DNA of 64,000 nt from Agriotes lineatus (lineage: Eukaryota > Arthropoda > Insecta > Coleoptera > Elateridae). Below the pieces are notes generated by a model, which did not search any database, was not told the origin of the DNA, and was given only the letters and a program-made list of their open reading frames with translations. Location of the stretch: NCBI GenBank assembly GCA_940337035.1, contig CALNHX010005178.1, forward strand, positions 48,085 to 112,084, in the 5' to 3' direction. Below are positions 11,832 through 22,242 of the stretch, one piece after another. Every line of letters begins with the position of its first letter. The stretch's first letter is position 1. Made by a program: the position numbers and the translations under genes.

Positions 11832-11934
11832 AAGAAAAATAGTATATGCAACTGGCAACTTGGAGAGAATGCTATTTTGCTTCAGTGCAATTTCTCTCCC
11901 TCATTGCATAATCTACTATTTTTTCATTTATGAC
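11832..11934. repeat. Interrupted hairpin near the hAT right end
   Basis: AAAAATAGTATATGCAA and GGAGAGAA on the left pair with TTCTCTCC, TTGCATA and TACTATTTTTT on the right, in the correct nested order. Confidence 0.65.
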
Positions 11935-12235
11935 GTTTTTTATGATAAAGATATTTTGTAAAAGTTAATGCTTTTTTGCTTAAATTAACGCTTTTTTTTA
12001 AACATTTTTGAAGCTTTTTTATTTTTTTTTGTGCTTATAATTCCGCTCTGTAGTAATCACATAATTAGTATTCATTTTAGAGCAACGATCGATTTATTCT
12101 CTGCTCTGTAACCTATCTAGTAATTATTATCATTATTATGTTGATTATTTGTACAGGTTGTACAAGATTTATAGAAACATTCTATTAAACAGGAAGTTAT
12201 AATACACGACTTTACAAATTTCGAGTAATCTACTT

Positions 12236-12326
12236 GTACAGTTGGCGCCATTGAAACGTGAACGGATTTACTATAATAAAAATCAGAAGCGAGAATTCGT
12301 TCACATTTCGATGGCGTCAACTGTAC
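12236..12326. repeat. Inverted repeat, second copy of the 28-bp palindrome
   Basis: The arms 12236-12263 and 12299-12326 match the perfect arms at 1799-1904 with three single-base changes, none compensated on the opposite arm. The spacer is 35 bp instead of 50. Confidence 0.8.
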
Positions 12327-12532
12327 ATGTACATTTCAATTTTTCGAAAGTGACAATAATTCAAAAATAAAGCAACGTTACGAAATGAATGCAATTTGGT
12401 AATAAAAAATAAAGACGAATTAGAAAATAATAAATTATACCAATAGTGCAATTACAACAGATAGTAAATATTAAGAAAAAGAATACATATATCAACTGAA
12501 ATTTGTCCTCATCAAACACACAAAAACTTACG

Positions 12533-12946
12533 CAGTAGAAGCTCGATAACGTGAACATTCGAAGATATGAAAATCTCGGTCCTCTGGATACTAAATGTTT
12601 TCCTGTACTACCCAGTAACGTGAACAGAGATAAAACTCGATAACATGTACAACAATCGCGACTTGATGTCATTGGCATATTAAAGGTGGTTGCCGCTAGA
12701 AGCCCCTTAATAAATAAACTGCAGTTGCAAATTCAGTTTCAAAACAAAAACCATGTAAAAACACATATTTTCATAAAAAAAAAATTTAATTTCTTACAAA
12801 TACAGTACTATGTAACTACAAATAAAAATATATATATACATTTTGCACTATAGAACTGCAATTTTTTGCACCCCCTGCAGTGTAAGCACTAGCACTAATT
12901 TGAACATGCTTGGGATTTTTGTGTTCGCATTAACGAGCTTCTACTG
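12533..12946. mobile_element. Pogo/Tigger-like miniature element, copy 2
   Basis: It has the same termini as 2118-2560: CAGTAGAAGCTCGATAACG at the left and GAGCTTCTACTG at the right, followed by TA. It is shorter by small internal deletions. Confidence 0.5.
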
Positions 12947-13669
12947 TATTATTATTCAAAATAATCAGGCAGTGCTCGACGTGTACAATCGTGAGGTACA
13001 GGTTAAGCAATCTACCACTGCTTTATTGTTCATTGATCTTCCAATCAATCTACTTGAACTATTTGTTACCATGCCTTATTAGCAGAGCGTGGATTCTAGA
13101 CAAAATGCCTCTTTGTTCTATATTTAGGAAACTCAAAAATATGTAAATATAAAAAATGCGTTTTGAGAGAGACTAAACATTTTGCGCCCTATTCGATTTT
13201 GCCTAAACGCCTAAAATATATTTGTTGAGCCTAAAGCCAAAATTAGTGTGCCTAAAATAGGCACGTGTCGTAATTAAAATTTTAACCGAGGTTAAATTTT
13301 GACATTTGAATTTGTATCATTATTAAACTGACAGTAACCATGGTAATTACGAATTATTATAGATATATATAAAGGAAATAATGAATAGTATTATCCCAAG
13401 TGCATTAAAATAGCCGTCTTAATTTTGACGTTTTCTGCAGAACGTTTTGCTAAGAAATTTGCAAAGTAAATTTGCCGCTTAACAAGAACAAGATTTTGGT
13501 GTGGAAAATTTAGGAGAAAATCGTACGGCACTCATTAATGGCCAATAGAAAAATTAGTTCACGAGCCATAACCAGGACAACAACAAAATTTCTTGGAAAT
13601 TTTTTGTAGGTAGACATTACTTCTTTTTAGGGTTTGTGTCGTTACGATTTTCTTACCGAATCTGCATTC

Positions 13670-13779
13670 GAGCATTAATTCGTACCCGGAAATTAATTTT
13701 CGTGCATTCCAACACCGTCCTAAATTAATACGACGTTGTTGGAACGCACTCAAAAAATTTCCGGAAAGAATTAATGCTC
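13670..13779. repeat. Foldback hairpin, ~45-bp arms
   Basis: GAGCATTAATTCGTACCCGG pairs with the segment ending GAATTAATGCTC, and GTGCATTCCAACA pairs with TGTTGGAACGCAC. The 86-codon minus-strand frame that covers it is a by-product of the palindrome. Confidence 0.7.
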
Positions 13780-14101
13780 TTATGAGATTATATGTGATAA
13801 TTTCTTCAGAGCAAAACATTTTGACAGAAATTTATTCAGGCTAGTTCACTGAAATTTGGTAAGACTATTATATATGTAATTTGACTCGTAGATTCCGAAA
13901 AACATAAAATATACAGGGTGTTCCATTTAAAAAATTAAAGTTGGTATCATTTCCAGTAAAATCAGAATCAGAAATTATGTCTAGTATCTTGGTATAAAAT
14001 TATATCCAAATCGATTCATAAATAACGAAGATGTAAGAATGGCCCTGGTCTCACTGTCACCCGAAATAGCTGACTAATCAATCAATTTTTATGTATTGGG
14101 C

Positions 14102-14268
14102 CATGAGGGTAACTTGTGGCATCACTTTGGGTGGAGGGGAGGGGGGCAAAATCAAGACTTCACGAAAGTTTTAAACCTAAATTGCAAAAAAATGCTGCAC
14201 TTGCACTTTAAAATAAAAAATTTTGCGGGGCCGCTGCCCCCCATTGCCCCTCCCAAGTTACGCCTATG
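14102..14268. mobile_element. 167-bp hAT-type miniature element with 8-bp target duplication
   Basis: TATTGGGC flanks the element at 14094-14101 and 14269-14276. The ends are imperfect inverted repeats: CATGAGGGTAACTTG at the left and CATAGGCGTAACTTGGG as the reverse complement of the right. Both subterminal regions are G-rich toward the inside. Size, TSD length and CA-starting TIRs fit a hAT MITE. It is noncoding. Confidence 0.8.
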
Positions 14269-14440
14269 TATTGGGCACTTTGACTGCACAGTATAGCATT
14301 AGGAGTTCGAATTTCATCATTTTTTGCACCTATCTAAATAAACTTTGTCATAATTAAATATTGCTAAAATAAAGCTAGCGCAGGTCGCACGCATCCATGC
14401 ACTAAATATTTCAACGTTGCACAATGCATGCGAATCGAGA

Positions 14441-14733
14441 TAATGCGGGTAAAAATTTGATATACGGTCCGCTGTATTGCGCATGCGCCCCATTTCACGT
14501 AAATGCCTTCTTTTCTCGTATTTTTTCTCTAAAAAAATTATCAAGACCTAACAACTAACATAAACCATTAACCTCAACCACCGCCGAGAGCCCAACAACA
14601 TTGCTTTAAAAATTACGAGACGATAACGGCACCCACAACATTTTGACGTACGCTGATCGCACCATCAAACTTACATCGCTGGCAGCGCATGCGGAATAGA
14701 GCGGACCGTATATCAAAGTTCACCCATAATGCG
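14441..14733. mobile_element. Miniature inverted-repeat element, ~290 bp
   Basis: A ~50-bp inverted repeat frames this segment. TTTGATATACGGTCCGCT lies at 14456 and its reverse complement AGCGGACCGTATATCAAA near 14699, extending on both sides to GCGCATGCGC-like sequence inside and TAATGCG/CGCATTA outside. No clear target duplication was found. Confidence 0.65.
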
Positions 14734-16229
14734 TAATAAGCGAGTTAGTAAATAATAAAAATCCATTCCAAACGAATCATTTAAAAGTATCCTACCGAAC
14801 CACGTATAATTAATTATTGACCTACTATCGTAATGTTTGTATTTCACTAAGTGTCTATTTTAGTAGAAAATGATTCTTACCTTCACACGGGTCGGTGAAT
14901 CTCCATTCAGAAGAGTCGCAACAAATTCATCCATTTCCTCAAGTTTCTATTAATTCACTGTTAACCCCAAATATTACACTAGTCACTGGCCACCATCAAG
15001 CCGAAATGTGCCCGCCAGCCCGCCAAATAGTACCTAATTCTTAGAAGCGTCAGGGACATTTCGGTCGGCGTTATCGCGTAACAGAGATGAGGACATCATC
15101 CGTCTGTAGTTGATGCAGGGTTTTGTATTTATTAATTTCTCGGCGTTACACTAATTTTCCAATAATGTCTAAAATTAACTTAATCATCAATGAAAATAAA
15201 ATCTGTAACCTCCTATACCGTTTACACAGTGTCAGGGTGTCTTGAATAATAGACGATTTTATTTCGAATGCAACCCTTTAATAGTTAAAAGTTTAAATTT
15301 GGCAAAGTTGAGCTTTTTTAAGTTGAACAAGATGCTGTTGAGAAATTAAAAAAATCTTATTTCGTTTTAGAGATTTTTGAAAAGAACTGAATTCTTAAAT
15401 TTTCGTTTTTATTTTTTATTGCTCTTATTTGGCAAGCTAGGAAAAAACTAAAACCACTTTTCCACAACCATTTTTTCTTCACCATATGACGACGATCATA
15501 AATTTAAATACGACGTTTCGCTTCTTTTCAGCCATCATCAACTTTTATAGTTCTTATGGGCGCCATTTTGGATTTTTAGACCAATAGAAGGGAAATATTC
15601 TCCTGATTTCAAAAATGTGCAACCTGACTATGTTTCACTCATTAATAAAGGTGGAATTTTCAATTCAACGTTTTTTTTACAATCAACACACCATTGGAAA
15701 AATCAAAATTTAAAAACAAACGAACCGTCAGTTTTTTATTTATAAACTATTTTACTAAACGAAAACAACAACAAGAAACAAAAATATTACAAAATACAGG
15801 GCTACATATAAATTATAGTAAATGCTCAAATAAGGATCCGTTTTGATCGACACATACACGAGCCCTTTTTGTTAAAGTATTTATGGCCCGATTAATACTT
15901 CTATCGGGAATTTGTGCATAAGCTTTATTATTACAAAATAAAAAATCTTCATTAATGATTGAGGGAATATTTTACAAATATGACGAAAAGGTACAAAGAA
16001 TGCCTATACTATTTATATTTTTAGTAATTTAAATCACAAAAATTCTAACAATACTGGTATTTAAACAAAAAAAAACACAACAGAAAAATATTCATAAAAT
16101 AAATAAATCTATACCTCAAACATAACAATTTATTTATTTATATATTAGCAGGTCTCTTTGAAATTTACGAGTGAGAAATAGTGCCTCTGAGCATTAATGC
16201 TGTACAGTGCTTAAAATTTGTAGATTTAA
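14734..16229. other. Noncoding stretch
   Basis: No coding frame, TIR pair or tandem array could be supported. A moderately GC-rich patch at 14880-15120 has no open frame of note. The region from 15700 to 16140 is very AT-rich. Confidence 0.45.
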
Positions 16230-16411
16230 TCATTTCGGATTTCCCCCATTACACCTAAGGGTAGAGGCGGAAGCGAGACTAGGGGCATGCAGGCTGAAAA
16301 CACAAGGGTATGATCGCTATCCTGGACATCCGGGATACCATCTTCTTCTTTTGCGGTGCGGGAGTTGACCCCGCGGCACTCAGGCCTGAGGCCCATTGTG
16401 CGTACCGCTTT

Positions 16412-18874
16412 TTATATCTCGTCTTTGAACAGGCCGGTACCAACCGCAAAGGCTAGCACTTGGCCTATAGGGATGAGCCTTATATCCTCCGGTTGTAAAA
16501 ACGCTGCGCCGAAGTGTTTGTGTCGCAGGGTCATCAGTCTGACACACTGGCATAATATGTGCTGGGAAGATTCTTCCTCTTCCCCGCATAGCCTGCAGAT
16601 CGGATCATTTGTGATACCGATTCTGTGCAGGTGTTTGTTGAGGTGACAGTGCCCTGTTAGGAGTCCTGTTACTATCCTAATTTGCTTCTTACTGAGTTTT
16701 AGAAGCTCTTTGGACGTCGACAGCGATAACTCCCCAATAAAGAGTTTAGCTTGCCTTAGTCCCTGCTGTAAAGACCATTCACGAAGGAACCGGGTCCAGA
16801 CCCATTTCTTCATTTCTAGCTTTACGTTGCAATATGGTATCCCAAGAATTGGCTCGGGTCCAGGCGGGTCACCACTGGAGCCCTGCCTAGCCAACTGATC
16901 CGCCTCTTCGTTACCGTCAATGTTGCTATGACCTGGTACCCACAGCAACTTTACAGAGTTCTGCACGCAGAGTCTCGTTAGCGCCGCTCGACATTCAGAC
17001 ACTAGTTCCGAAGACACCCTGAAGGAATTCAGGGCTAAGAGAGCGGCCTGGCTATCCGAGCAGATGTAGATATGCTTGTTAGTAAAACCTCTGTCTAGGT
17101 TTTCATAAACACAGGCCAGGATGGCAAACACCTCGGCCTGAAATACGGTGGCGTACCTGCCCAGTGAGAACGCACGCTTCACTCTAGGTGATTCGCCATA
17201 GACGCCCGCCCCTGCGCCAGCCTCCGTCCTAGAGCCGTCTGTGAACCAGATAAGTCCCTTAGGAGTAAGGAGGTTATGGCCACGGGCAATCCAGTCCTCT
17301 CTAGAAGGGATGACTGTTTTATATGGCCTATTGAAGGAAAAGGAGGGGACCATACGATCACTCCTCATGCTGAGGGTATCGTGAGCCCCTGCCATAAATG
17401 ACAGGACCCTCGAATGCCCCAGCGTCCCTCCTACCTTTGTCCACTGGCCCCCACACTTAAGCCTGTAAGCCGCCCTTCTAGCCTCAGCCTCAATCATTAG
17501 ATGAAGGGGCACGAGTCCGAGAAGGGCTTCCAGGGCCGTTGTGGGTGCTGTTCGCATTGCTCCCGTCACTCCTAGACAAGCTAGCCGTTGGAGTTGGCCG
17601 AAGCGTTTCTTTGCGCTAGCTAAGGTGGCCCGCGGCCACCATACAAGTGCAGCGTATGTGATGAGGGGTCTTATCACCGCGGTGTACATCCACATGATGA
17701 CATTCGGTTTAAGACCCCACGTGCTTCCAAAGGTGCGTCTACACATCCAAAAGGAGGCAGTTGCCCTTTGTATTTGTCGTTCCGAGTGCTCCTTCCAGGT
17801 CAGTTTGGCGTCCAGGATTACTCCCAGATACTTAACTTTTCCGGCGGCCCTCAGAGGGGTACCGAAGAGTACTGGGTCAACAAAGCCCTCTATCTTCCTT
17901 TTCCTTGTGAATAGGACAAGTTCGGTTTTGTCGGGGTTTACCGACAATCCGTGCCCTATGCACCATCTTTCCACGATTCTGAGGGCAATTTGAGTAACCC
18001 CACAGATGGCATGTGGAAATTTTCCTCTTACGAGTATAGCAAGATCATCTGCATAGCCTTGCGTGTATATGCCGGCTCCGTTGAGGTCACGCAGGAGCCC
18101 ATCTATGACGAGGGACCACATCAAGGGCGAGAGTACTCCCCCCTGCGGGCACCCACGCCTGACGGTCACCTTTGCGGTATCCTCGTTTAGAGTGGCGGTT
18201 ACCCTGCGGTTTTCTAGCATGGATTTCATCCACCGAACAATGGTGGGCTCTATTCCATGGTTCGTTGCCGCAGTGCATATGGACTCAAAGGCAGTGTTGT
18301 CAAACGCGCCCTCTATATCCAAAAAAGTACCTAGGGCCAGTTCTTTGTGTTCCAGCGCCTTCTCTATCCTAAAAACGATAGTATGAAGGGCCGATTCCAC
18401 TGACTTGCCCATTTGGTAAGCATGTTGGTTTGGATGCAGCGGCATTATCCTTAATGCGCCGTCTCTTATGTACCTATCCACCATTCTTTCCACCGTTTTA
18501 AGTAGAAATGAGGTTAAGCTGATAGGTCTGAATGATTTGGCCAGGTCAAACGAGGTTCGACCTGCCTTTGGTATAAAGACCACCTTAACGGATCTCCACG
18601 CTACTGGTGTATACCCGAAAGCAAGGCAGGTCCTGAATATGTTGTAGAGTGGCCTGATGAGCAAATCCAGCCCTTCCTGTAGAAGTGCCGGAAAAATGCC
18701 ATCTGGCCCTGGACTTTTGTACGGATCAAATGTGCTTATCGCCCACCTGATCTTTTCGTGTGTTACCACTTTCGAGGCTATCTCCCAGTCCATTGGGCTA
18801 ATGCCAATGCGGGGAGCCCTTACTATACTTGGCGCAGCGAACAAATAGAGTGACTTATGCAACCCAAAAAACAT
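16412..18874 (-). pseudogene. LINE ORF2, C-terminal part: reverse transcriptase, RNase H and zinc motif
   Basis: The frame encodes 820 residues, but the first 16 or so lie in the inserted palindromic element, so native sequence starts near 18825. RT blocks are clear: FLDIEGAFD (about 184-192), GCPQGGVLSPL (241-251) and the catalytic YADD (274-277). An RNase H domain follows at about 541-665, with TDGS, E581, SDSQ and a final D in the NIDGNEEAD block. A Cys-Cys-His-Cys motif (CRLCG...H...C) lies near the C-terminus. In the family, this protein copies element RNA at a nicked target and RNase H removes the template. It is separated from its endonuclease half by the insertion. Confidence 0.9.
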
Positions 18875-19298
18875 ATTTCAAAGCTGACTGGATCAGTATT
18901 TGAATAATAATTACTAAAGAATCAGAGATGGCGGTTCCCATAATTAGACTTCATTTCATCTGACATTAAATAATTGTTTGAGGTTATGATGCAAATAGGA
19001 ACTTCGACCAATTTAAAAAGCATAACATTTGTGCACGTGTAATATGTAGGCATGTGGCCTGGAGCTTGTTAAATCTCATTATTGTCTACATATTACAAGT
19101 GCACAAATGTCATGCTTTTTAAGTTTTTATTTGTATCATAACCTCAAAAAATTATTTAATGTCAGAAGAAATGAAGTCTAATTATGAGAACCGCCATCTC
19201 TGATTCTTTAGTAAGAATATTCAAATACTGATCCAGTCAGCTTTGAAATATGTTATTTGGGTTGCATAAGCCACTCTATTTGTTCGCTGCGCCAAGTA
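18826..19298. mobile_element. 473-bp palindromic TA-flanked miniature element inside LINE ORF2
   Basis: The ends are TACTTGGCGCAGCG and its exact reverse complement, and the whole element folds into two ~225-bp arms around a loop at about 19055-19085. TA dinucleotides at 18824-18825 and 19299-19300 form the target duplication. Deleting the element and one TA makes ORF2 read through in frame (codons for V-P-L-V-R-A-P-R), which fixes the boundaries. TA targeting suggests mobilisation by a Tc1/mariner or pogo-type transposase. No ORF of its own. Confidence 0.9.
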
Positions 19299-20537
19299 TA
19301 GTGGGACATCACCAGTTTCAGCCACAGAGCCTGGGAAGTGCACCTCCAGGAGATGCCTTAGGGTCTCCTCATCAGTGGCCGTATGGTCACCTGAAGGGAG
19401 CCTTAGGCACTCCAGCTTGGCTCTTGGATTTTTTGAGAGCGTCTTATGCAGTCTAGCTGCTTCTGGTAGTCCTTCAATGTCGAGACAGAAGGCCTTCCAG
19501 GACTCTCGTTTAGATCTACGAATAGAATCTTTGTAATTGCGTTGGGCCTGTTTAAAATAGTCCCAATCGCATACGAACTTTGTACGCATTGCCCTATTTA
19601 GGAGCCTGCGTGTCTCTTTACGTTGCATTTGGAGCTCGGAGTTCCACCATGGTACTTTCCTTGCCCTTTTTGCGCGTCGTAGCGGGCAGCTCCTTTCAAA
19701 AGAAGCCTTGACCGCAGTATTGATAATACTGAGGTGCTCTTCTACCTCCTTTGTGGTGCGAGTGCTATAGGAAATTCCCTGTAGTCCATTCGAGAGGTCC
19801 ACCTTAAAGGCAGCCCAGTCGGTAGACTTGGGATTCCTATACGCTGCACCTTCGCTGTGTTGCAGCTCCAGGCTGAATCGGATGTACCGGTGATCCGAAA
19901 GGGATGGTTCCGGTACAACTCGCCAGTTTTTTGTCCATTGGGTTACCTGCGTGGATCCCAAGGTCAAATCAATTACTTCCTGTCGCCTGGGAGTAACAAA
20001 AGTGGGGGAACTTCCCCTATTGAGAATCTCAAGGTCTGTAGTTGACAGATACTCCAGGAGATCCCTTCCTCTGGCATTGACGTCTGAACTTCCCCACACC
20101 GTGTGGTGGGCATTCGAGTCACATCCGATTAGCAAGGGGGAACGCTTTTCCTTGCAATAATTGACCAGGTTCATTAGTTCCTGAGTCGGTGGTGGGTCGG
20201 GAGAGTCATAAGGGAGGTAGGCCGAACAAACAACAAGGTTTGTCCTCCCACCGTCCTTCACGAGACTCGTCCTTATGGCTACCAGATCTCTGAAACAAAA
20301 TTCTGGTATTAATTGAGCGTTCAGTTGCTTGGCAGCGCAGATACAAGCTCTTGGGCTAGTGTTGGAACAATAATAATTTGTCCCAGCACCATCTAATCCT
20401 TTTACATTGCCCTGGTGAACCCAGGGTTCCTGTATTAGGATGACATCTGTGTGCCCCATAGCCATCTGACGACTAATTAAACTAGTCGCAGAGGTGCTAT
20501 GTTGCAAGTTAATCTGGAGGATTTGAAGGTCAGCCAT
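19221..20537 (-). pseudogene. LINE ORF2, N-terminal part: APE-type endonuclease
   Basis: The ATG at 20535-20537 starts 13 bp after the ORF1 stop. The domain shows the APE-like endonuclease order: LQINLQHS at the N-terminus, IQEPW (catalytic E, about residue 37), CDSNAHH (about 139-145) and SDHRYIR near 214. It would nick chromosomal DNA to prime reverse transcription. A basic linker with K/R-rich helices follows. Native sequence ends at about 19299; the last 26 residues are encoded by the palindromic insertion and finish at its internal stop. Without the RT half the product cannot retrotranspose. Confidence 0.9.
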
Positions 20538-20550
20538 CTAACTAGAGAAG

Positions 20551-21657
20551 TTAGTGTCCGCCTTCCTCCTCGGCACTTACCTCCATGGAGGCTACCTCTG
20601 GCGGTCCCTGTGGTTCCTCGGAAGGTCCTTCGGTCCCGCGATTGGTTTTGGGGTCCGTGAAAGACACCCTCTTCGTACCGGCGTAGGCCTTATAGCCCTG
20701 GCCTTCCAGAATCCTTGCGGAGGCCTCATCGACTCCGAGTACGAGGCGCACCGAATGGGGCTCCTCGTGACGGTCTCGGACTCTCCACAACTTAGTCTGG
20801 AGGCCCGGGCTATAAAGCTGGAGCCGCTGCAAAATCTTATCGGTGGGGTCCGGCGCGCCGGGCACCCAGGCGATAAGCTTTCTCAGCTTCGGAAGGGTTT
20901 CCCCTTCCAAAACCTTTAATTTGGCGTCTTTCCAAGGTTGGATTTTCGCCACGTTCTCCTTGAGCCATAACTTAGACGGCTCGTCGGCACATGTTATGTA
21001 AATAACGCCTAGCTCGGCCCAGCGAAACTCGTCAAACCGGGGCAAGAACATCGGTTGGGAGTCCCCCAGGGGGAGATCATCCACAATCGAGTCCAGCCCC
21101 TGCTGGACCAGGGTCGCTTGTGCGCCAGACAGCTTCACCTCGGGGTACCTAAACTCCGAGATGGCAACCCTCATGGCGCTATTGGCCGCTTGGCTGTAAG
21201 TGGACGGCCTCAACGTAGCCGCCCGACTCTTTTTTGCCATCCGCTGCGCGCTAGGCGGGGTGCTGCCATCCGAATGGCCACGCTTAATGCCCCCCGCTTT
21301 GCTGCCCGCGGCACCGGATGTGGAAGGCATAGGTGTCAGCCCAGTCCCCTCGGAGCCTGTAGCCGCCGCCTTAGCCTTCCTTCGTCTTTTCTTTTCAGCC
21401 CCACTCAGGTTCCGTTTTGTCGGTCCCTGGAGGCTGAGTTGTTCGATTTTTATTTCCTCGAGGGCCCCTTCGGGAGCACCTTCCGGCTTAGTAGTGGAGG
21501 CCCCGGGAATGGGGCTCTCCGTATTATTTGAGGGGAGGGGGTTAGCAGAGGCCTCAGTAGAAGCACTCTGCTCAGGGATGGGGGGAGGGGAGGGAGAGAG
21601 AGAGAGTTCATCTTTTTCCATGATGTTCCCACGAGTAGACGGGAAATAAAGGTCCAC
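20551..21657 (-). CDS. LINE ORF1 with DUF4780-like domain
   Basis: The 368-residue frame is intact. Residues 1-155 are Pro/Ser/Glu-rich and then basic (KKRRRKAKAA), typical of a disordered nucleic-acid-binding N-terminus. From about 163 (VAISEFRYPEVKLSGAQ) to 335 the sequence follows DUF4780 blocks, including YITCADEPSKLWL, RKLIAWVPGAP and SVRLVLGVDEASARIL. These domains are found in insect non-LTR ORF1 proteins and probably bind element RNA. No CCHC knuckles are present. A second in-frame ATG lies at residue 13 (MEKDE); the first was kept because it gives the longest frame. Confidence 0.85.
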   Translation of the reverse strand: MDLYFPSTRGNIMEKDELSLSPSPPPIPEQSASTEASANPLPSNNTESPIPGASTTKPEGAPEGALEEIKIEQLSLQGPTKRNLSGAEKKRRRKAKAAATGSEGTGLTPMPSTSGAAGSKAGGIKRGHSDGSTPPSAQRMAKKSRAATLRPSTYSQAANSAMRVAISEFRYPEVKLSGAQATLVQQGLDSIVDDLPLGDSQPMFLPRFDEFRWAELGVIYITCADEPSKLWLKENVAKIQPWKDAKLKVLEGETLPKLRKLIAWVPGAPDPTDKILQRLQLYSPGLQTKLWRVRDRHEEPHSVRLVLGVDEASARILEGQGYKAYAGTKRVSFTDPKTNRGTEGPSEEPQGPPEVASMEVSAEEEGGH

Positions 21658-22016
21658 CCCCGCAGAGCCCGTTGCGGGGGTAAGGCTAAATACAGTAGGA
21701 GGTCGCCTGGTATCCTAGGGGCATCGTTCGAGGCAACATTAACCCATTTGCCATTCAGCCCTCAGCACGATCGCTTCCACCTTGGCTTGGGGGGGTGTTT
21801 ATCGACTGCCCCAGTCTAGATCCGCTGGATTTAGTTTAAACAGGGCCACCACGAGAAGGATGCAATCTAAGATCACATATCACCCAGCGGTCTTGGTACG
21901 GCCGTGTTGGGAGTGCAAGACACGGCTTTCCCCTGAGCTGAGGTTTCTTTTCACCGCACAGCGTTTATAGCCGGTTGGCTACTTTACCCCAGTCTCTCGA
22001 CCCCCTCAATTTACGT
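21658..22016 (-). promoter_or_regulatory. 5' UTR / internal promoter region of the I/LOA-type LINE
   Basis: This is GC-rich sequence between the ORF1 start and the return to AT-rich DNA, with no coding frame on the element strand. LINEs of this group carry their promoter here. I could not identify core elements, and the outer limit is an estimate from composition. Confidence 0.5.
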
Positions 22017-22217
22017 CAATTTATGCACCATTGGATCTCAGCTTGTGTAACTTTATTTATTGGATCTCACGTTGCATAATTTTTAACTTAAAAATTCAAA
22101 AGGTAAAATGTATTTCCACTCTGTGGTACTAAAGCTTAGAACGAACATTGGTAGATAAATTATGAAACACATATTCTGAAATATGCAATTTATATGAGAG
22201 ATCTCAGGTTGTCCGGG

Positions 22218-22242
22218 TATATATATATATATATATATATAT
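22218..22242. repeat. (TA)n microsatellite
   Basis: About 12 uninterrupted TA units directly precede TGTAACGG, the probable start of an LTR. Confidence 0.95.

Larger units (their letters stand above)
8429..12052. mobile_element. Non-autonomous hAT-like element, 3.6 kb, with 8-bp target duplication
   Basis: GTAATCAC occurs at 8421-8428 and again at 12053-12060, and the uninterrupted partner copy has it once (about 1616-1623). The ends form an imperfect TIR: left TCGAGAGCGGATTTTTAAGC, right (reverse complement) TACAGAGCGGAATTATAAGC. An 8-bp duplication and AGAGCGG-type ends fit hAT. Repeated TGCTTTTTT-like motifs lie inside both ends, as expected for subterminal transposase-binding repeats. 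There is no transposase. The interior is a MADF fragment, a dispersed repeat and a run of hairpins (10389-11934), so it is a composite that depends on a transposase supplied elsewhere. Confidence 0.8.
12053..13284. repeat. Long dispersed repeat, copy 2, right part
   Basis: It resumes copy 2 at GTAATCAC directly after the hAT-like element and matches 1616-2884. It is noncoding. Confidence 0.8.
16230..22016 (-). mobile_element. I/LOA-type LINE, nearly full length, interrupted once
   Basis: The element runs right to left: a GC-rich 5' UTR (22016-21658), ORF1, a 13-bp gap, ORF2 with endonuclease, RT and RNase H, and a 3' region to about 16230. Base composition changes sharply at both ends, which is how the limits were set; no target duplication could be confirmed. 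An RNase H domain behind the RT and a DUF4780-like ORF1 point to the I superfamily, LOA-like lineage. The only lesion seen is the 473-bp palindromic element at 18826-19298. Both ORFs are otherwise open, so this is a young copy. Confidence 0.85.

Noticed and set aside
13559..13819. 86-codon minus-strand frame
   Set aside because: It runs through a hairpin and has no family similarity that I can recognise.
18827..18874. N-terminus of the 820-residue RT frame as a native start
   Set aside because: These codons lie within the palindromic insertion and mirror the false C-terminus of the endonuclease half.
16356..21649. Many plus-strand frames of 60-158 codons over the I/LOA-type LINE
   Set aside because: They are antisense shadows of the GC-rich minus-strand ORFs and show no family motifs.
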